Assembly (NCBI GenBank): GCA_036971475.1
Contig: JBAIZL010000003.1
Location: 108,373,070-108,437,069 of the forward strand
DNA: 64,000 bases
Direction of reading: 5' to 3'
Source: Prosapia bicincta
Taxonomy: Eukaryota; Arthropoda; Insecta; Hemiptera; Cercopidae
How positions within the stretch are numbered: position 1 is the stretch's first letter; every line of letters starts with the position of its first letter. This document shows, in pieces, positions 21,678-36,700 of the stretch. A program made the position numbers and the translations under genes. The notes under the pieces were generated by a model that saw only the letters and a list, made by a program, of their open reading frames with translations, was not told the origin of the DNA and ran no database searches.

Positions 21678-23167
21678 GTAGATTAAAATCTGTGTATTTA
21701 CGAGATCTCGTACTTTTATACAACTTTACACTAATTCCTTCCTTTAAACAAGCGATTCCAGACTGATATCTATTTAGGCTATAAACATCATCAGTGAAAG
21801 TGATTTTTAGGTTAAATTTTCCTGAGGTTTGAACCAACACGCTTCATTTGTTACTACACCCAGTATAAACTATTGGGGCTTTTGGACATTTTAATTAATC
21901 CAAAGTGGATGGTGTCAAAATATTGCGGATAATTTAAAAACCTCAACAAATTGAAAATTGTAACAACACGATACCCTCTAACTGCACTTGTAAAGAGAAG
22001 GGTGAGCCCGAATTTGACAGATTGTGACCCTCAGGCGATCCTCGCTAAGGGTTGTATCCTTGAATGTTGTGAGTTTGCTGATTTTATTTGTCTTATGTGC
22101 AACTGTTATAAAGTATTTAGCCGATAGTATTGTTTGTGTTGCTTCTATAAATCTTGTGTTAAATAAAATTTTTTAAATGCTCATAGTGGCAGAAATATTT
22201 TACAAAACTATTTCTTCTATTGTAATTTATTGCATCAAACGACTTATGTGCATGATTCCCTATTAAAAGTAAAGTAATCTATTTGTATTCCATAAGAATC
22301 ACCAATGCCATACTTCTACGGCCTCTGCAATATCTTTCTGTTGTTACATAACCGACCGACGTTGCGTCGTCCTCCCACAGCAAAACAAATTATTCTTTCC
22401 CTATTCTAAATGTGAATCTGGCCAACAATGAATCAGCTGTTTTTGTCGCCAGAGCTATGTTAGTTTAAGGTTATCTTTTCGACTCACAAATAATTGTAAA
22501 TAACTGAACGTGTGTGAAATGTATGTTTGATGTAATATAACTTGGAATCATTCAGAAATGTCGATATTTAAGTAAGTAAAGTTTATATTTTGTTATTCGC
22601 TTAAATTACTACATAAGTAGTTAAATTTATAGTTAATCGAATCTAAAGTTAATATAGGTTCTTAAAAACTTAATGTAAATTTCCTCGTATTCTCAACAGG
22701 GTTTTTATTTAGTAATGGCAAAAGCTATTAAGTATTCACGTAAACCTAAACTGCTAAACAGGATTATAGCTAACGTTATAATCTAAACGAACCTTGAGTT
22801 TTACATTCGTGTGATTTTGCCTTTACTTGCAATATTGGTTTACAAGTAATTAGGTTAGGCCTGTATTCTTACTGACAACATCCTAGTAGAACTCTTCCCT
22901 TACAATTGCAAGTTATAGGCCTTTAATTCTAATAAAATGTTTGGAAAAACTTGTATGTTTTAGTAAGACCAAAAGTTGGTAATTGAATAGAACGACCTTT
23001 TTGTGAAGCGGTGTTTTTTTTTTTATTTAGAAATATCTATAGATTCTTTTAAAATATACGTAGCCTACAAATTTCGTATTCCCAGCATGGTTTTTGTGTA
23101 TTAATGACTCATTTTATTGTAAGCTTTTACGCAGAGTTCTCCTTTGGTAGCAACTTGAAGCAAGTGT

Positions 23168-23350
23168 AGCCAGTAGCTACTACGCGGCCGGTCACGCTAT
23201 ATGCCATAATTACAGACTAACATTAAAAATGTGAAACAAGTAATTTTCCCTATTTTCCGCGGAACGTAAACTAGATATTCCTGCACTAGACGTTAGAGTG
23301 AGTAATAAAAAAAAATTAAACCAACGTCATTAAGACTATTTTTCTACCAT
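23168..23350. mobile_element. 183-bp insertion in copy C flanked by a 7-bp repeat
   Basis: CAAGTGT occurs on both sides (23161-23167 and 23351-23357), while A and B have it once at the matching place (near 2964). The insert starts agccagtagctactacgcgg, contains an A-run near 23309 and ends ctaccat. It has no ORF and no clear inverted ends. A SINE or small non-autonomous element is possible; I do not recognise it. Confidence 0.6.
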
Positions 23351-24058
23351 CAAGTGTGGTGTATTTTTCAATTAAAGTAAACAACATATCTAAAAAACTA
23401 TTGTACGTTTATATTTATTTCTTTTGTACACGTAGATTTTAAAGAAATCTTCTTCTTGAAAAGAAATTATTAAATATATTATTTTTAAAATAATAAATAA
23501 TTATATTTTCAGTGTTATATTTAGTCTTGAGAGGCACGAAAACTGTCAACGTGGTCGCAACGTCGACGTTCTATAAAGCTATATTTTATAAAAAAGTCAA
23601 TTCTCGTCAAGTTTATAATATTATTAAACATAAAATAATTTATCTGTATCATAAATCTATTACGTTTATATATTCGAGCATATTTATGAAGGATATTCGC
23701 ATCCCATAGTTGCTTATACAAAGCATTGCTGTTTATTGCTTAACTCTTATATTCGCGGGAAGGTTTATTTTCCTGATTACATGGCTATTATGTGATACAT
23801 CAGACGATGATAATATTAACGATGCAAAGTCATTAATGTATCAAAAATATAAACATTGTAACACTACTACGTATGGGAAATACTGTACAGAGTGTCCTTG
23901 AATTACTCTAATATAGCCTACTTGTTTAGTCTTCCACATGTCTGTCTGGGTCTATTAAAAAGTTTTAATTTCTATAAAGCTAAAAAACGAATCAAGTTCA
24001 AATTTTAGTGTGTTTACAACTTGTTTTTAAAAACGTTTTAGAAAATTTGTTCTGAAAA

Positions 24059-24610
24059 ATATCTGTTCAAACCGTAGGCAGGGAACTCCTTCAACTGTAG
24101 GACGTAAAGTGCTGGAACTGTAGGTAGAGAACTGTTTTAACTGTAGCCAGAGATGTGCTCGAACTCTAGGCAAGGAACCACTGAAGCTGTAGCAAGAAAT
24201 CTGTTCAAACTGTAGGAAGGGAACTCCTGGAACTACGCCCGGAACTGCTGGATGTGTGGGCCGGGAACTGCTGGAACTGTAGTCAGGGAATTCCTGGAAC
24301 TGTGGGCCGGGAACTGCTGGAACTCTAGGCAGAGATCAGTTTTAACTATAGCAAGAGATTTGCTCGAACTCTAGACAGGGAACCACTGTAACTGTAGCTA
24401 GAAATCTGTACAAACTATAGGCAGAGAACTCCTGGAACAGTAGGCAGGAATCTGCTTTAAGTATAGCCAGATATTTGCTCGAACTCTAAACAGAGAACCG
24501 TTCGAACTGTAGCCAATACCTGCTCGAACTGTAGCCAGAAATTTGTTCAAATTCTAGGCAGGGAACTTTTTGATGTGTAGGCAGAGAACTGTTTTAACTA
24601 TAGCCAGGGA
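24059..24610. repeat. 23-bp minisatellite, copy C
   Basis: Same monomer type as in A and B (aactgtaggcagagaactg and relatives), but without the clean 115-bp periodicity. Variants include aactgtgggccgggaactgc. The satellite interrupts it at about 24607. Confidence 0.88.
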
Positions 24611-27600
24611 ACTTTCGATTTTTCTATTATATACGACCTAGATATGAAATAACAACCCAAATAATATCAGGAACACACCTATCACTGCCCAAATCGCTCC
24701 AGTCACGCCCGTTGAAGTATAAATACCGCCCTATTGAAGAAATGCTATGTTTGTACCTCCTTCTCACACCTACATCCACCCATAAGGACTAAATCCCGCC
24801 CAAAACTGATATAGACGTTTTATTTATCGTTCATTATTGTGAATGACCTCAATTTAGAGTAAATAATCTAAAATAAACAGACTATTGTTGTTCTACTTTC
24901 GATTTTTCTAATATATACGATCTAGATATGAAATAACAACTTAAATAATATCAGGAACACACCTATCACTGCCCAAATCGCTCCAGTCACGCCCGTTGAA
25001 GTATAAATACCGCCCTATTGAAGAAATGCTATGTTTGTACCTCCTTCTCACACCTACATCCACCCATAAGGACTAAATCCCACCCAAAACTGATTATAGA
25101 CGTTTTATTTATCGTTCATTAGGGTGAACCACCTCAATTTAGAGTAAATAATCTAAAATAAACAGACTATTGTTGACCTACTTTCGATTTTTCTATTATA
25201 TACGACTTAGATATGAATTAACTGAAATAATATCGGGAACACACCTATCACTGCCCAAATCGCTCCAGTCACGCCCGTTGAAGTATAAATATCGCCCTAT
25301 TGAAGAAATGCTATGTTTGTACCTCCTTCTCACACCCATTTGCACCCTAAAGGACTAAATCCCGCCCAAAACTGATATGGACGTTTTATTTATCGTTCAT
25401 TAGGGTGAATGACCTCAATTTAGAGTAAATAATCTAAAATAAACAGACTATTGTTGTTCTACTTTCGATTTTTCTATTATATACGACCTAGATATGAAAT
25501 AACAACTTAAATAATATCAGGAACACACCTATCACTGCCCAAATCGCTCCAGTCACGCCCGTTGAAGTATAAATACCGCCCTATTGAAGAAATGCTATGT
25601 TTGTACCTCCTTCTCACACCTACATCCACCCATAAGGACTACATCCCGCCCAAAACTGATATAGACGTTTTATTTATGGTTCATTAGGGTGAATGACCTC
25701 AATTTAGAGTAAATAATCTAAAATAAACAGACTATTGTTGTTCTACTTTCGATTTTTCTATTATATACGACCTAGATATGAAATAACAACTTAAATAATA
25801 TCAGGAACACACCTATCACTGCCCAAATCGCTCCAATCACGCCCGTTGAAGTATAAATACCGCCCTATTGAAGAAATGCTATGTTTGTACCTCCTTCTCA
25901 CACCTACATCCACCCATAAGGACTAAATCCCACCCAAAACTGATTATAGACGTTTTATTTATCGTTCATTAGGGTGAACCACCTCAATTTAGAGTAAATA
26001 ATCTAAAATAAACAGACTATTGTTGTTCTACTTTCGATTTTTCTATTATATACGACCTAGATATGAAATAACAACTTAAATAATATCAGGAACACACCTA
26101 TCACTGCCCAAATCGCTCCAATCACGCCCGTTGAAGTATAAATACCGCCCTATTGAAGAAATGCTATGTTTGTACCTCCTTCTCACACCTACATCCACCC
26201 ATAAGGACTAAATCCCACCCAAAACTGATTATAGACGTTTTATTTATCGTTCATTAGGGTGAACCACCTCAATTTAGAGTAAATAATCTAAAATAAACAG
26301 ATTATTGTTGACCTACTTTCGATTTTTCTATTATATACGACTTAGATATGAATTAACTTAAATAATATCGGGAACACACCTATCACTGCCCAAATCGCTC
26401 CAGTCACGCCCGTTGAAGTATAAATATCGCCCTATTGAAGAAATGCTATGTTTGTACCTCCTTCTCACACCCATTTGCACCCTAAAGGACTAAATCCCGC
26501 CCAAAACTGATATGGACGTTTTACTTATCGTTCATTAGGGTGAATGACCTCAATTTAGAGTACATAATCTAAAACAAACAGACTATTTTTCACCTACTTT
26601 CGATTTTTCTATTATATACGACCTACATATGAAATAACAACTTAAATAATATCAGGAACACACCTATCACTGCCCAAATCGCTCCAGTCACGCCCGTTGA
26701 AGTATAAATACCGCCCTATTGAAGAAATGCTATGTTTGTACCTCCTTCTCACACCTACATCCACCCATAAGGACTAAATCCCGCCCAAAACTGATATAGA
26801 CGTTTTATTTATGGTTCATTAGGGTGAATGACCTCAATTTAGAGTAAATAATCTAAAATAAACAGACTATTGTTGTTCTACTTTCGATTTTTCTATTATA
26901 TACGACCTAGATATGAAATACCAACTTAAATAATATCAGGACCACACCTATCACTGCCCAAATCGCTCCAGTCACGCCCGTTGAAGTATAAATACCGCCC
27001 TATTGAAGAAATGCTATGTTTGTACCTCCTTCTCACACCTACATCCACCCATAAGGACTAAATCCCGCCCAAAACTGATTATAGACGTTTTATTTATCGT
27101 TCATTAGGGTGAATGACCTCAATTTAGAGTAAATAATCTAAAATAAACAGACTATTGTTGTTCTACTTTCGACTTTTCTAATATATACGATCTAGATATG
27201 AAATAACAACTTAAATAATATCAGGAACACACCTATCACTGCCCAAATCGCTCCAGTCACGCCCGTTGAAGTATAAATACCGCCCTATTGATGAAATGCT
27301 ATGTTTGTACCTCCTTCTCACACCTACATCCACCCATAAGGACTAAATCCCGCCCAAAACTGATATAGACGTTTACTTATCGTTCATTAGGGTGAATGAC
27401 CTCAATTTAGAGTAAATAATCTAAAATAAACAGACTATTGTTGACCTACTTTCGATTATTCTATTATATACGAGCTAGATATGAAATAACAACTTAAATA
27501 ATATCAGGAACACACCTATCACTGCCCAAATCGCTCCAGTCATGCCCGTTGAAGTATAAATACCGCCCTATTGAAGAAATGCTATGTTTGTACCTCCTTC

Positions 27601-27720
27601 TCACACCCATTTGCACCCTAAAGGACTAAATCCCGCCCAAAATTGATATGGACGTTTACTTATTGTTCATTAGGGTGAATGACCTCAATTTAGAGTACAT
27701 AATCTAAAATAAACAGACTA
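24611..27720 (+). repeat. Left edge of the satellite array, mixed monomers
   Basis: About 11 monomers of several types without a long exact higher-order repeat. The variant with acttagatatgaattaact and the minor tail appears at 25180 and again near 26317, four monomers later. This edge is more heterogeneous than the blocks to its right. Confidence 0.7.
24718..24725 (+). promoter_or_regulatory. TATA-box-like motif, present in nearly every monomer
   Basis: TATAAATA lies between cacgcccgttgaag and ccgccc in the first monomer, and the same string recurs in almost all others. Exceptions include cataaata near 40619, gaataaata near 61595, 62165 and 63871, and acaaata in the monomers near 54199, 56190 and 59320. 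The flanking CCGCCC-type boxes resemble GC boxes. Whether it drives satellite transcription cannot be told from sequence. Confidence 0.3.
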
Positions 27721-30700
27721 TTGTTGTTCTACTTTCGATTTTTCTATTATATACGACCTAGATATGAAATAACAACCCAAATAATATCAGGAACACACCT
27801 ATCACTGCCCAAATCGCTGCAGTCACGCCCGTTGAAGTATAAATACCGCCCTATTGATGAAATGCTATGTTTGTACCTCCTTCTCACACCTACATCCACC
27901 CATAAGGACTAAATCCCGCCCAAAACTGATATAGACGTTTACTTATCGTTCATTAGGGTGAATGACCTCAATTTAGAGTACATAATCTAAAATAAACAGA
28001 CTATTGTTGACCTACTTTCGATTATTCTATTATATACGAGCTAGATATGAAATAACAACTTAAATAATATCAGGAACACACCTATCACTGCCCAAATCGC
28101 TCCAGTCATGCCCGTTGAAGTATAAATACCGCCCTATTGAAAAAATGCTATGTTTGTACCTCCTTCTCACACCCATTTGCACCCTAAAGGACTAAATCCC
28201 GCCCAAAATTGATATGGACGTTTACTTATTGTTCATTAGGGTGAATGACCTCAATTTAGAGTACATAATCTAAAATAAACAGACTATTGTTGTTCTACTT
28301 TCGATTTTTCTATTATATACGACCTAGATATGAAATAACAACCCAAATAATATCAGGAACACACCTATCACTGCCCAAATCGCTGCAGTCACGCCCGTTG
28401 AAGTATAAATACCGCCCTATTGATGAAATGCTATGTTTGTACCTCCTTCTCACACCTACATCCACCCATAAGGACTAAATCCCGCCCAAAACTGATTATA
28501 GACGTTTTATTTATCGTTCATTAGGGTGAATGACCTCAATTTAGAGTAAATAATCTAAAATAAACAGACTATTGTTGTTCTACTTTCGACTTTTCTAATA
28601 TATACGATCTAGATATGAAATAACAACTTAAATAATATCAGGAACACACCTATCACTGCCCAAATCGCTCCAGTCACGCCCGTTGAAGTATAAATACCGC
28701 CCTATTGATGAAATGCTATGTTTGTACCTCCTTCTCACACCTACATCCACCCATAAGGACTAAATCCCGCCCAAAACTGATATAGACGTTTTATTTATCG
28801 TTCATTAGGGTGAATGACCTCAATTTAGAGTAAATAATCTAAAATAAACAGACTATTGTTGTTCTACTTTCGATTTTTCTATTATATACGACCTAGATAT
28901 GAAATAACAACCCGAATAATATCAGGAACACACCTATCACTGCCCAAATCGCTCCAGTCACGCCCGTTGAAGTATAAATACCGCCCTATTGAAGAAATGC
29001 TATGTTTGTACCTCCTTCTCCCACCTACATCCACCCATAAGGACTAAATCCCGCCCAAAACTGATAATATACGTTTTATTTATCGTTCATTAGGGTGAAT
29101 GACCACAATTTAGAGTAAATAATCTAAAATAAACAGACTATTGTTGTTCTACTTTCGATTTTTCTATTATATACGACCTAGATATGAAATAACATCCCAA
29201 ATAATATCAGGAACACACCTATCACTGCCCAAATCGCTGCAGTCACGCCCGTTGAAGTATAAATACCGCCCTATTGATGAAATGCTATGTTTGTACCTCC
29301 TTCTCACACCTACATCCACCCATAAGGACTAAATCCCGCCCAAAACTGATATAGACGTTTTATTTATCGTTCATTAGGGCGAATGACCTCAATTTAGATT
29401 AAATAATCTAAAATAAACAGACTATTGTTGTTCTACTTTCGATTTTTCTATTATATACGACCTAGATATGAAATAACAACCCAAATAATATCAGGAACAC
29501 ACCTATCACTGCCCAAATCGCTCCAGTCACGCCCGTTGAAGTATAAATACCGCCCTATTGAAGAAATGCTATGTTTGTACCTCCTTCTCACACCTACATC
29601 CACCCATAAGGACTAAATTCCGCCCAAAACTAATATAGACGTTTTATTTATCGTTCATTATTGTGAATGACCTCAATTTAGAGTAAATAATCTAAAATAA
29701 ACAGACTATTGTTGTTCTACTTTCGATTTTTCTAATATATACGATCTAGATATGAAATAACAACTTAAATAATATCAGGAACACACCTATCACTGCCCAA
29801 ATCGCTCCAGTCACGCCCGTTGAAGTATAAATACCGCCCTATTGAAGAAATGCTATGTTTGTACCTCCTTCTCACACCTACATCCACCCATAAGGACTAA
29901 ATCACACCCAAAACTGATTATAGACGTTTTATTTATCGTTCATTAGGGTGAACCACCTCAATTTAGAGTAAATAATCTAAAATAAACAGACTATTGTTGA
30001 CCTACTTTCGATTTTTCTATTATATACGACTTAGATATGAATTAACTGAAATAATATCGGGAACACACCTATCACTGCCCAAATCGCTCCAGTCACGCCC
30101 GTTGAAGTATAAATATCGCCCTATTGAAGAAATGCTATGTTTGTACCTCCTTCTCACACCCATTTGCACCCTAAAGGACTAAATCCCGCCCAAAACTGAT
30201 ATGGACGTTTTACTTATCGTTCATTAGGGTGAATGACCTCAATTTAGAGTATATAATCTAAAACAAACAGACTATTTTTCACCTACTTTCGATTTTTCTA
30301 TTATATACGACCTACATATGAAATAACAACTTAAATAATATCAGGAACACACCTATCACTGCCCAAATCGCTCCAGTCACGCCCGTTGAAGTATAAATAC
30401 CGCCCTATTGAAGAAATGCTATGTTTGTACCTCCTTCTCACACCTACATCCACCCATAAGGACTAAATCCCGCCCAAAACTGATATAGACGTTTTATTTA
30501 TGGTTCATTAGGGTGAATGACCTCAATTTAGAGTAAATAATCTAAAATAAACAGACTATTGTTGTTCTACTTTCGATTTTTCTATTATATACGACCTAGA
30601 TATGAAATACCAACTTAAATAATATCAGGACCACACCTATCACTGCCCAAATCGCTCCAGTCACGCCCGTTGAAGTATAAATACCGCCCTATTGAAGAAA

Positions 30701-33700
30701 TGCTATGTTTGTACCTCCTTCTCACACCCATTTGCACCCTAAAGGACTAAATCCCGCCCAAAACTGATATGGACGTTTACTTATTGTTCATTAGGGTAAA
30801 TGACCTCAATTTAGAGTACATAATCTAAAATAAACAGACTATTGTTGTTCTACTTTCGATTTTTCTATTATATACGACCTAGATATGAAATAACAACTTA
30901 AATAATATCAGGAACACACCTATCACTGCCCAAATCGCTGCAGTCACGCCCGTTGAAGTATAAATACCGCCCTATTGATGAAATGCTATGTTTGTACCTC
31001 CTTCTCACACCTACATCCACCCATAAGGACTAAATCCCGCCCAAAACTGATTATAGACGTTTTATTTATCGTTCATTAGGGTGAATGACCTCCATTTAGA
31101 GTAAATAATCTAAAATAAACAGACTATTGTTGTTCTACTTTCGACTTTTCTAATATATACGATCTAGATATGAAATAACAACTTAAATAATATCAGGAAC
31201 ACAACTATCACTGCCCAAATCGCTCCAGTCACGCCCGTTGAAGTATAAATACCGCCCTATTGATGAAATGCTATGTTTGTACCTCCTTCTCACACCTACA
31301 TCCACCCATAAGGACTAAATCCCGCCCAAAACTGATATAGACGTTTTATTTATCGTTCATTAGGGTGAATGACCTCAATTTAGAGTAAATAATCTAAAAT
31401 AAGCAGACTATTGTTGTTCTACTTTCGATTTTTCTATTATATACGACCTAGATATGAAATAACAACCCAAATAATATCAGGAACACACCTATCACTGCCC
31501 AAATCGCTCCAGTCACGCCCGTTGAAGTATAAATACCGCCCTATTGAAGAAATTCTATGTTTGTACCTCCTTCTCACACCTACATCCACCCATAAGGACT
31601 AAATCCCGCCCAAAACTGATATAGACGTTTTATTTATCGTTCATTAGGGTGAATGACCTCAATTTAGAGTAAATAATCTAAAATAAACAGACTATTGTTG
31701 ACCTACTTTCGATTTTTCTAATATATACGATCTAGATATGAAATAACAACTTAAATAATATCAGGAACACACCTATCACTGCCCAAATCGCTACAGTCAC
31801 GCCCGTTGAAGTATAAATACCGCCCTATTGAAGAAATGCTATGTTTGTACTTCCTTGTCACACCTACATCCACCCATAAGGACTAAATCCCGCCCAAAAC
31901 TGATAATAGACGTTTTATTTATCGTTCATTATGGCGAACCACCTCAATTTAGAGTAAATAATCTAAAATAAACAGACTATTGTTGACCTACTTTCGATTT
32001 TTCTAATATATACGATCTAGATATGAAATAACAACTTAAATAATATCAGGAACACACCTATCACTGCCCAAATCGCTCCAGTCACGCCCGTTGAAGTATA
32101 AATACCGCCCTATTGAAGAAATGCTATGTTTGTACTTCCTTGTCACACCTACATCCACCCATAAGGACTAAATCCCGCCCAAAACTGATAATATACGTTT
32201 TATTTATCGTTCATTAGGGTGAATGACCACAATTTAGAGTAAATAATCTAAAATAAACAGACTATTGTTGTTCTACTTTCGATTTTTCTATTATATACGA
32301 CCTAGATATGAAATAACATCCCAAATAATATCAGGAACACACCTATCACTGCCCAAATCGCTGCAGTCACGCCCGTTGAAGTATAAATACCGCCCTATTG
32401 ATGAAATGCTATGTTTGTACCTCCTTCTCACACCTACATCCACCCATAAGGACTAAATCCCGCCCAAAACTGATATAGACGTTTTATTTATCGTTCATTA
32501 GGGCGAATGACCTCAATTTAGAGCAAATAATCTAAAATAAACAGACTATTGTTGTTCTACTTTCGATTTTTCTATTATATACGACCTAGATATGAAATAA
32601 CAACCCAAATAATATCAGGAACACACCTATCACTGCCCAAATCGCTCCAGTCACGCCCGTTGAAGTATAAATACCGCCCTATTGAAGAAATGCTATGTTT
32701 GTACCTCCTTCTCACACCTACATCCACCCATAAGGACTAAATCCCGCCCAAAACTGATATAGACGTTTTATTTATCGTTCATTAGGGTGAACGACCTCAA
32801 TTTAGAGTAAATAATCTAAAATAAACAGACTATTGTTGTTCTACTTTCGATTTTTCTATTATATACGACCTAGATATGAAATAACAACCCAAATAATATC
32901 AGGAACACACCTATCACTGCCCAAATCGCTGCAGTCACGCCCGTTGAAGTATAAATACCGCCCTATTGATGAAATGCTATGTTTGTACCTCCTTCTCACA
33001 CCTACATCCACCCATAAGGACTAAATCCCGCCCAAAACTGATATAGACGTTTACTTATCGTTCATTAGGGTGAATGACCTCAATTTAGAGTACATAATCT
33101 AAAATAAACAGACTATTGTTGACCTACTTTCGATTATTCTATTATATACGAGCTAGATATGAAATAACAACTTAAATAATATCAGGAACACACCTATCAC
33201 TGCCCAAATCGCTCCAGTCATGCCCGTTGAAGTATAAATACCGCCCTATTGAAAAAATGCTATGTTTGTACCTCCTTCTCACACCCATTTGCACCCTAAA
33301 GGACTAAATCCCGCCCAAAATTGATATGGACGTTTACTTATTGTTCATTAGGGTGAATGACCTCAATTTAGAGTACATAATCTAAAATAAACAGACTATT
33401 GTTGTTCTACTTTCGATTTTTCTATTATATACGACCTAGATATGAAATAACAACCCAAATAATATCAGGAACACACCTATCACTGCCCAAATCGCTGCAG
33501 TCACGCCCGTTGAAGTATAAATACCGCCCTATTGATGAAATGCTATGTTTGTACCTCCTTCTCACACCTACATCCACCCATAAGGACTAAATCCCGCCCA
33601 AAACTGATTATAGACGTTTTATTTATCGTTCATTAGGGTGAATGACCTCAATTTAGAGTAAATAATCTAAAATAAACAGACTATTGTTGTTCTACTTTCG

Positions 33701-36700
33701 ACTTTTCTAATATATACGATCTAGATATGAAATAACAACTTAAATAATATCAGGAACACACCTATCACTGCCCAAATCGCTCCAGTCACGCCCGTTGAAG
33801 TATAAATACCGCCCTATTGATGAAATGCTATGTTTGTACCTCCTTCTCACACCTACATCCACCCATAAGGACTAAATCCCGCCCAAAACTGATATAGACG
33901 TTTTATTTATCGTTCATTAGGGTGAATGACCTCAATTTAGAGTAAATAATCTAAAATAAACAGACTATTGTTGTTCTACTTTCGATTTTTCTATTATATA
34001 CGACCTAGATATGAAATAACAACCCGAATAATATCAGGAACACACCTATCACTGCCCAAATCGCTCCAGTCACGCCCGTTGAAGTATAAATACCGCCCTA
34101 TTGAAGAAATGCTATGTTTGTACCTCCTTCTCCCACCTACATCCACCCATAAGGACTAAATCCCGCCCAAAACTGATAATATACGTTTTATTTATCGTTC
34201 ATTAGGGTGAATGACCACAATTTAGAGTAAATAATCTAAAATAAACAGACTATTGTTGTTCTACTTTCGATTTTTCTATTATATACGACCTAGATATGAA
34301 ATAACATCCCAAATAATATCAGGAACACACCTATCACTGCCCAAATCGCTGCAGTCACGCCCGTTGAAGTATAAATACCGCCCTATTGATGAAATGCTAT
34401 GTTTGTACCTCCTTCTCACACCTACATCCACCCATAAGGACTAAATCCCGCCCAAAACTGATATAGACGTTTTATTTATCGTTCATTAGGGCGAATGACC
34501 TCAATTTAGATTAAATAATCTAAAATAAACAGACTATTGTTGTTCTACTTTCGATTTTTCTATTATATACGACCTAGATATGAAATAACAACCCAAATAA
34601 TATCAGGAACACACCTATCACTGCCCAAATCGCTCCAGTCACGCCCGTTGAAGTATAAATACCGCCCTATTGAAGAAATGCTATGTTTGTACCTCCTTCT
34701 CACACCTACATCCACCCATAAGGACTAAATTCCGCCCAAAACTAATATAGACGTTTTATTTATCGTTCATTATTGTGAATGACCTCAATTTAGAGTAAAT
34801 AATCTAAAATAAACAGACTATTGTTGTTCTACTTTCGATTTTTCTAATATATACGATCTAGATATGAAATAACAACTTAAATAATATCAGGAACACACCT
34901 ATCACTGCCCAAATCGCTCCAGTCACGCCCGTTGAAGTATAAATACCGCCCTATTGAAGAAATGCTATGTTTGTACCTCCTTCTCACACCTACATCCACC
35001 CATAAGGACTAAATCACACCCAAAACTGATTATAGACGTTTTATTTATCGTTCATTAGGGTGAACCACCTCAATTTAGAGTAAATAATCTAAAATAAACA
35101 GACTATTGTTGACCTACTTTCGATTTTTCTATTATATACGACTTAGATATGAATTAACTGAAATAATATCGGGAACACACCTATCACTGCCCAAATCGCT
35201 CCAGTCACGCCCGTTGAAGTATAAATATCGCCCTATTGAAGAAATGCTATGTTTGTACCTCCTTCTCACACCCATTTGCACCCTAAAGGACTAAATCCCG
35301 CCCAAAACTGATATGGACGTTTTACTTATCGTTCATTAGGGTGAATGACCTCAATTTAGAGTATATAATCTAAAACAAACAGACTATTTTTCACCTACTT
35401 TCGATTTTTCTATTATATACGACCTACATATGAAATAACAACTTAAATAATATCAGGAACACACCTATCACTGCCCAAATCGCTCCAGTCACGCCCGTTG
35501 AAGTATAAATACCGCCCTATTGAAGAAATGCTATGTTTGTACCTCCTTCTCACACCTACATCCACCCATAAGGACTAAATCCCGCCCAAAACTGATATAG
35601 ACGTTTTATTTATGGTTCATTAGGGTGAATGACCTCAATTTAGAGTAAATAATCTAAAATAAACAGACTATTGTTGTTCTACTTTCGATTTTTCTATTAT
35701 ATACGACCTAGATATGAAATACCAACTTAAATAATATCAGGACCACACCTATCACTGCCCAAATCGCTCCAGTCACGCCCGTTGAAGTATAAATACCGCC
35801 CTATTGAAGAAATGCTATGTTTGTACCTCCTTCTCACACCCATTTGCACCCTAAAGGACTAAATCCCGCCCAAAACTGATATGGACGTTTACTTATTGTT
35901 CATTAGGGTAAATGACCTCAATTTAGAGTACATAATCTAAAATAAACAGACTATTGTTGTTCTACTTTCGATTTTTCTATTATATACGACCTAGATATGA
36001 AATAACAACTTAAATAATATCAGGAACACACCTATCACTGCCCAAATCGCTGCAGTCACGCCCGTTGAAGTATAAATACCGCCCTATTGATGAAATGCTA
36101 TGTTTGTACCTCCTTCTCACACCTACATCCACCCATAAGGACTAAATCCCGCCCAAAACTGATTATAGACGTTTTATTTATCGTTCATTAGGGTGAATGA
36201 CCTCCATTTAGAGTAAATAATCTAAAATAAACAGACTATTGTTGTTCTACTTTCGACTTTTCTAATATATACGATCTAGATATGAAATAACAACTTAAAT
36301 AATATCAGGAACACAACTATCACTGCCCAAATCGCTCCAGTCACGCCCGTTGAAGTATAAATACCGCCCTATTGATGAAATGCTATGTTTGTACCTCCTT
36401 CTCACACCTACATCCACCCATAAGGACTAAATCCCGCCCAAAACTGATATAGACGTTTTATTTATCGTTCATTAGGGTGAATGACCTCAATTTAGAGTAA
36501 ATAATCTAAAATAAGCAGACTATTGTTGTTCTACTTTCGATTTTTCTATTATATACGACCTAGATATGAAATAACAACCCAAATAATATCAGGAACACAC
36601 CTATCACTGCCCAAATCGCTCCAGTCACGCCCGTTGAAGTATAAATACCGCCCTATTGAAGAAATTCTATGTTTGTACCTCCTTCTCACACCTACATCCA

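Larger units (their letters stand above)
21229..24610 (+). repeat. Copy C of the tandem unit, diverged and truncated
   Basis: It matches the core of copies A (from about 990) and B in the same order: the candidate exon, the accgaccgacgttgcgtcgt patch, the 3.3-kb equivalent at 23680-23900, and the 23-bp minisatellite. Substitutions and indels are frequent, so it separated well before A and B did. It carries a private 183-bp insertion at 23168. It ends inside the minisatellite, where the satellite array begins. The frames at 23512, 23521 and 23710 start at non-ATG codons or lack support. Confidence 0.88.

Noticed and set aside
23710..23901. 63-codon frame in copy C resembling a small cysteine-containing secreted peptide
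   Set aside because: It starts at TTG after an in-frame stop, has no ATG, and is broken in copies A and B.
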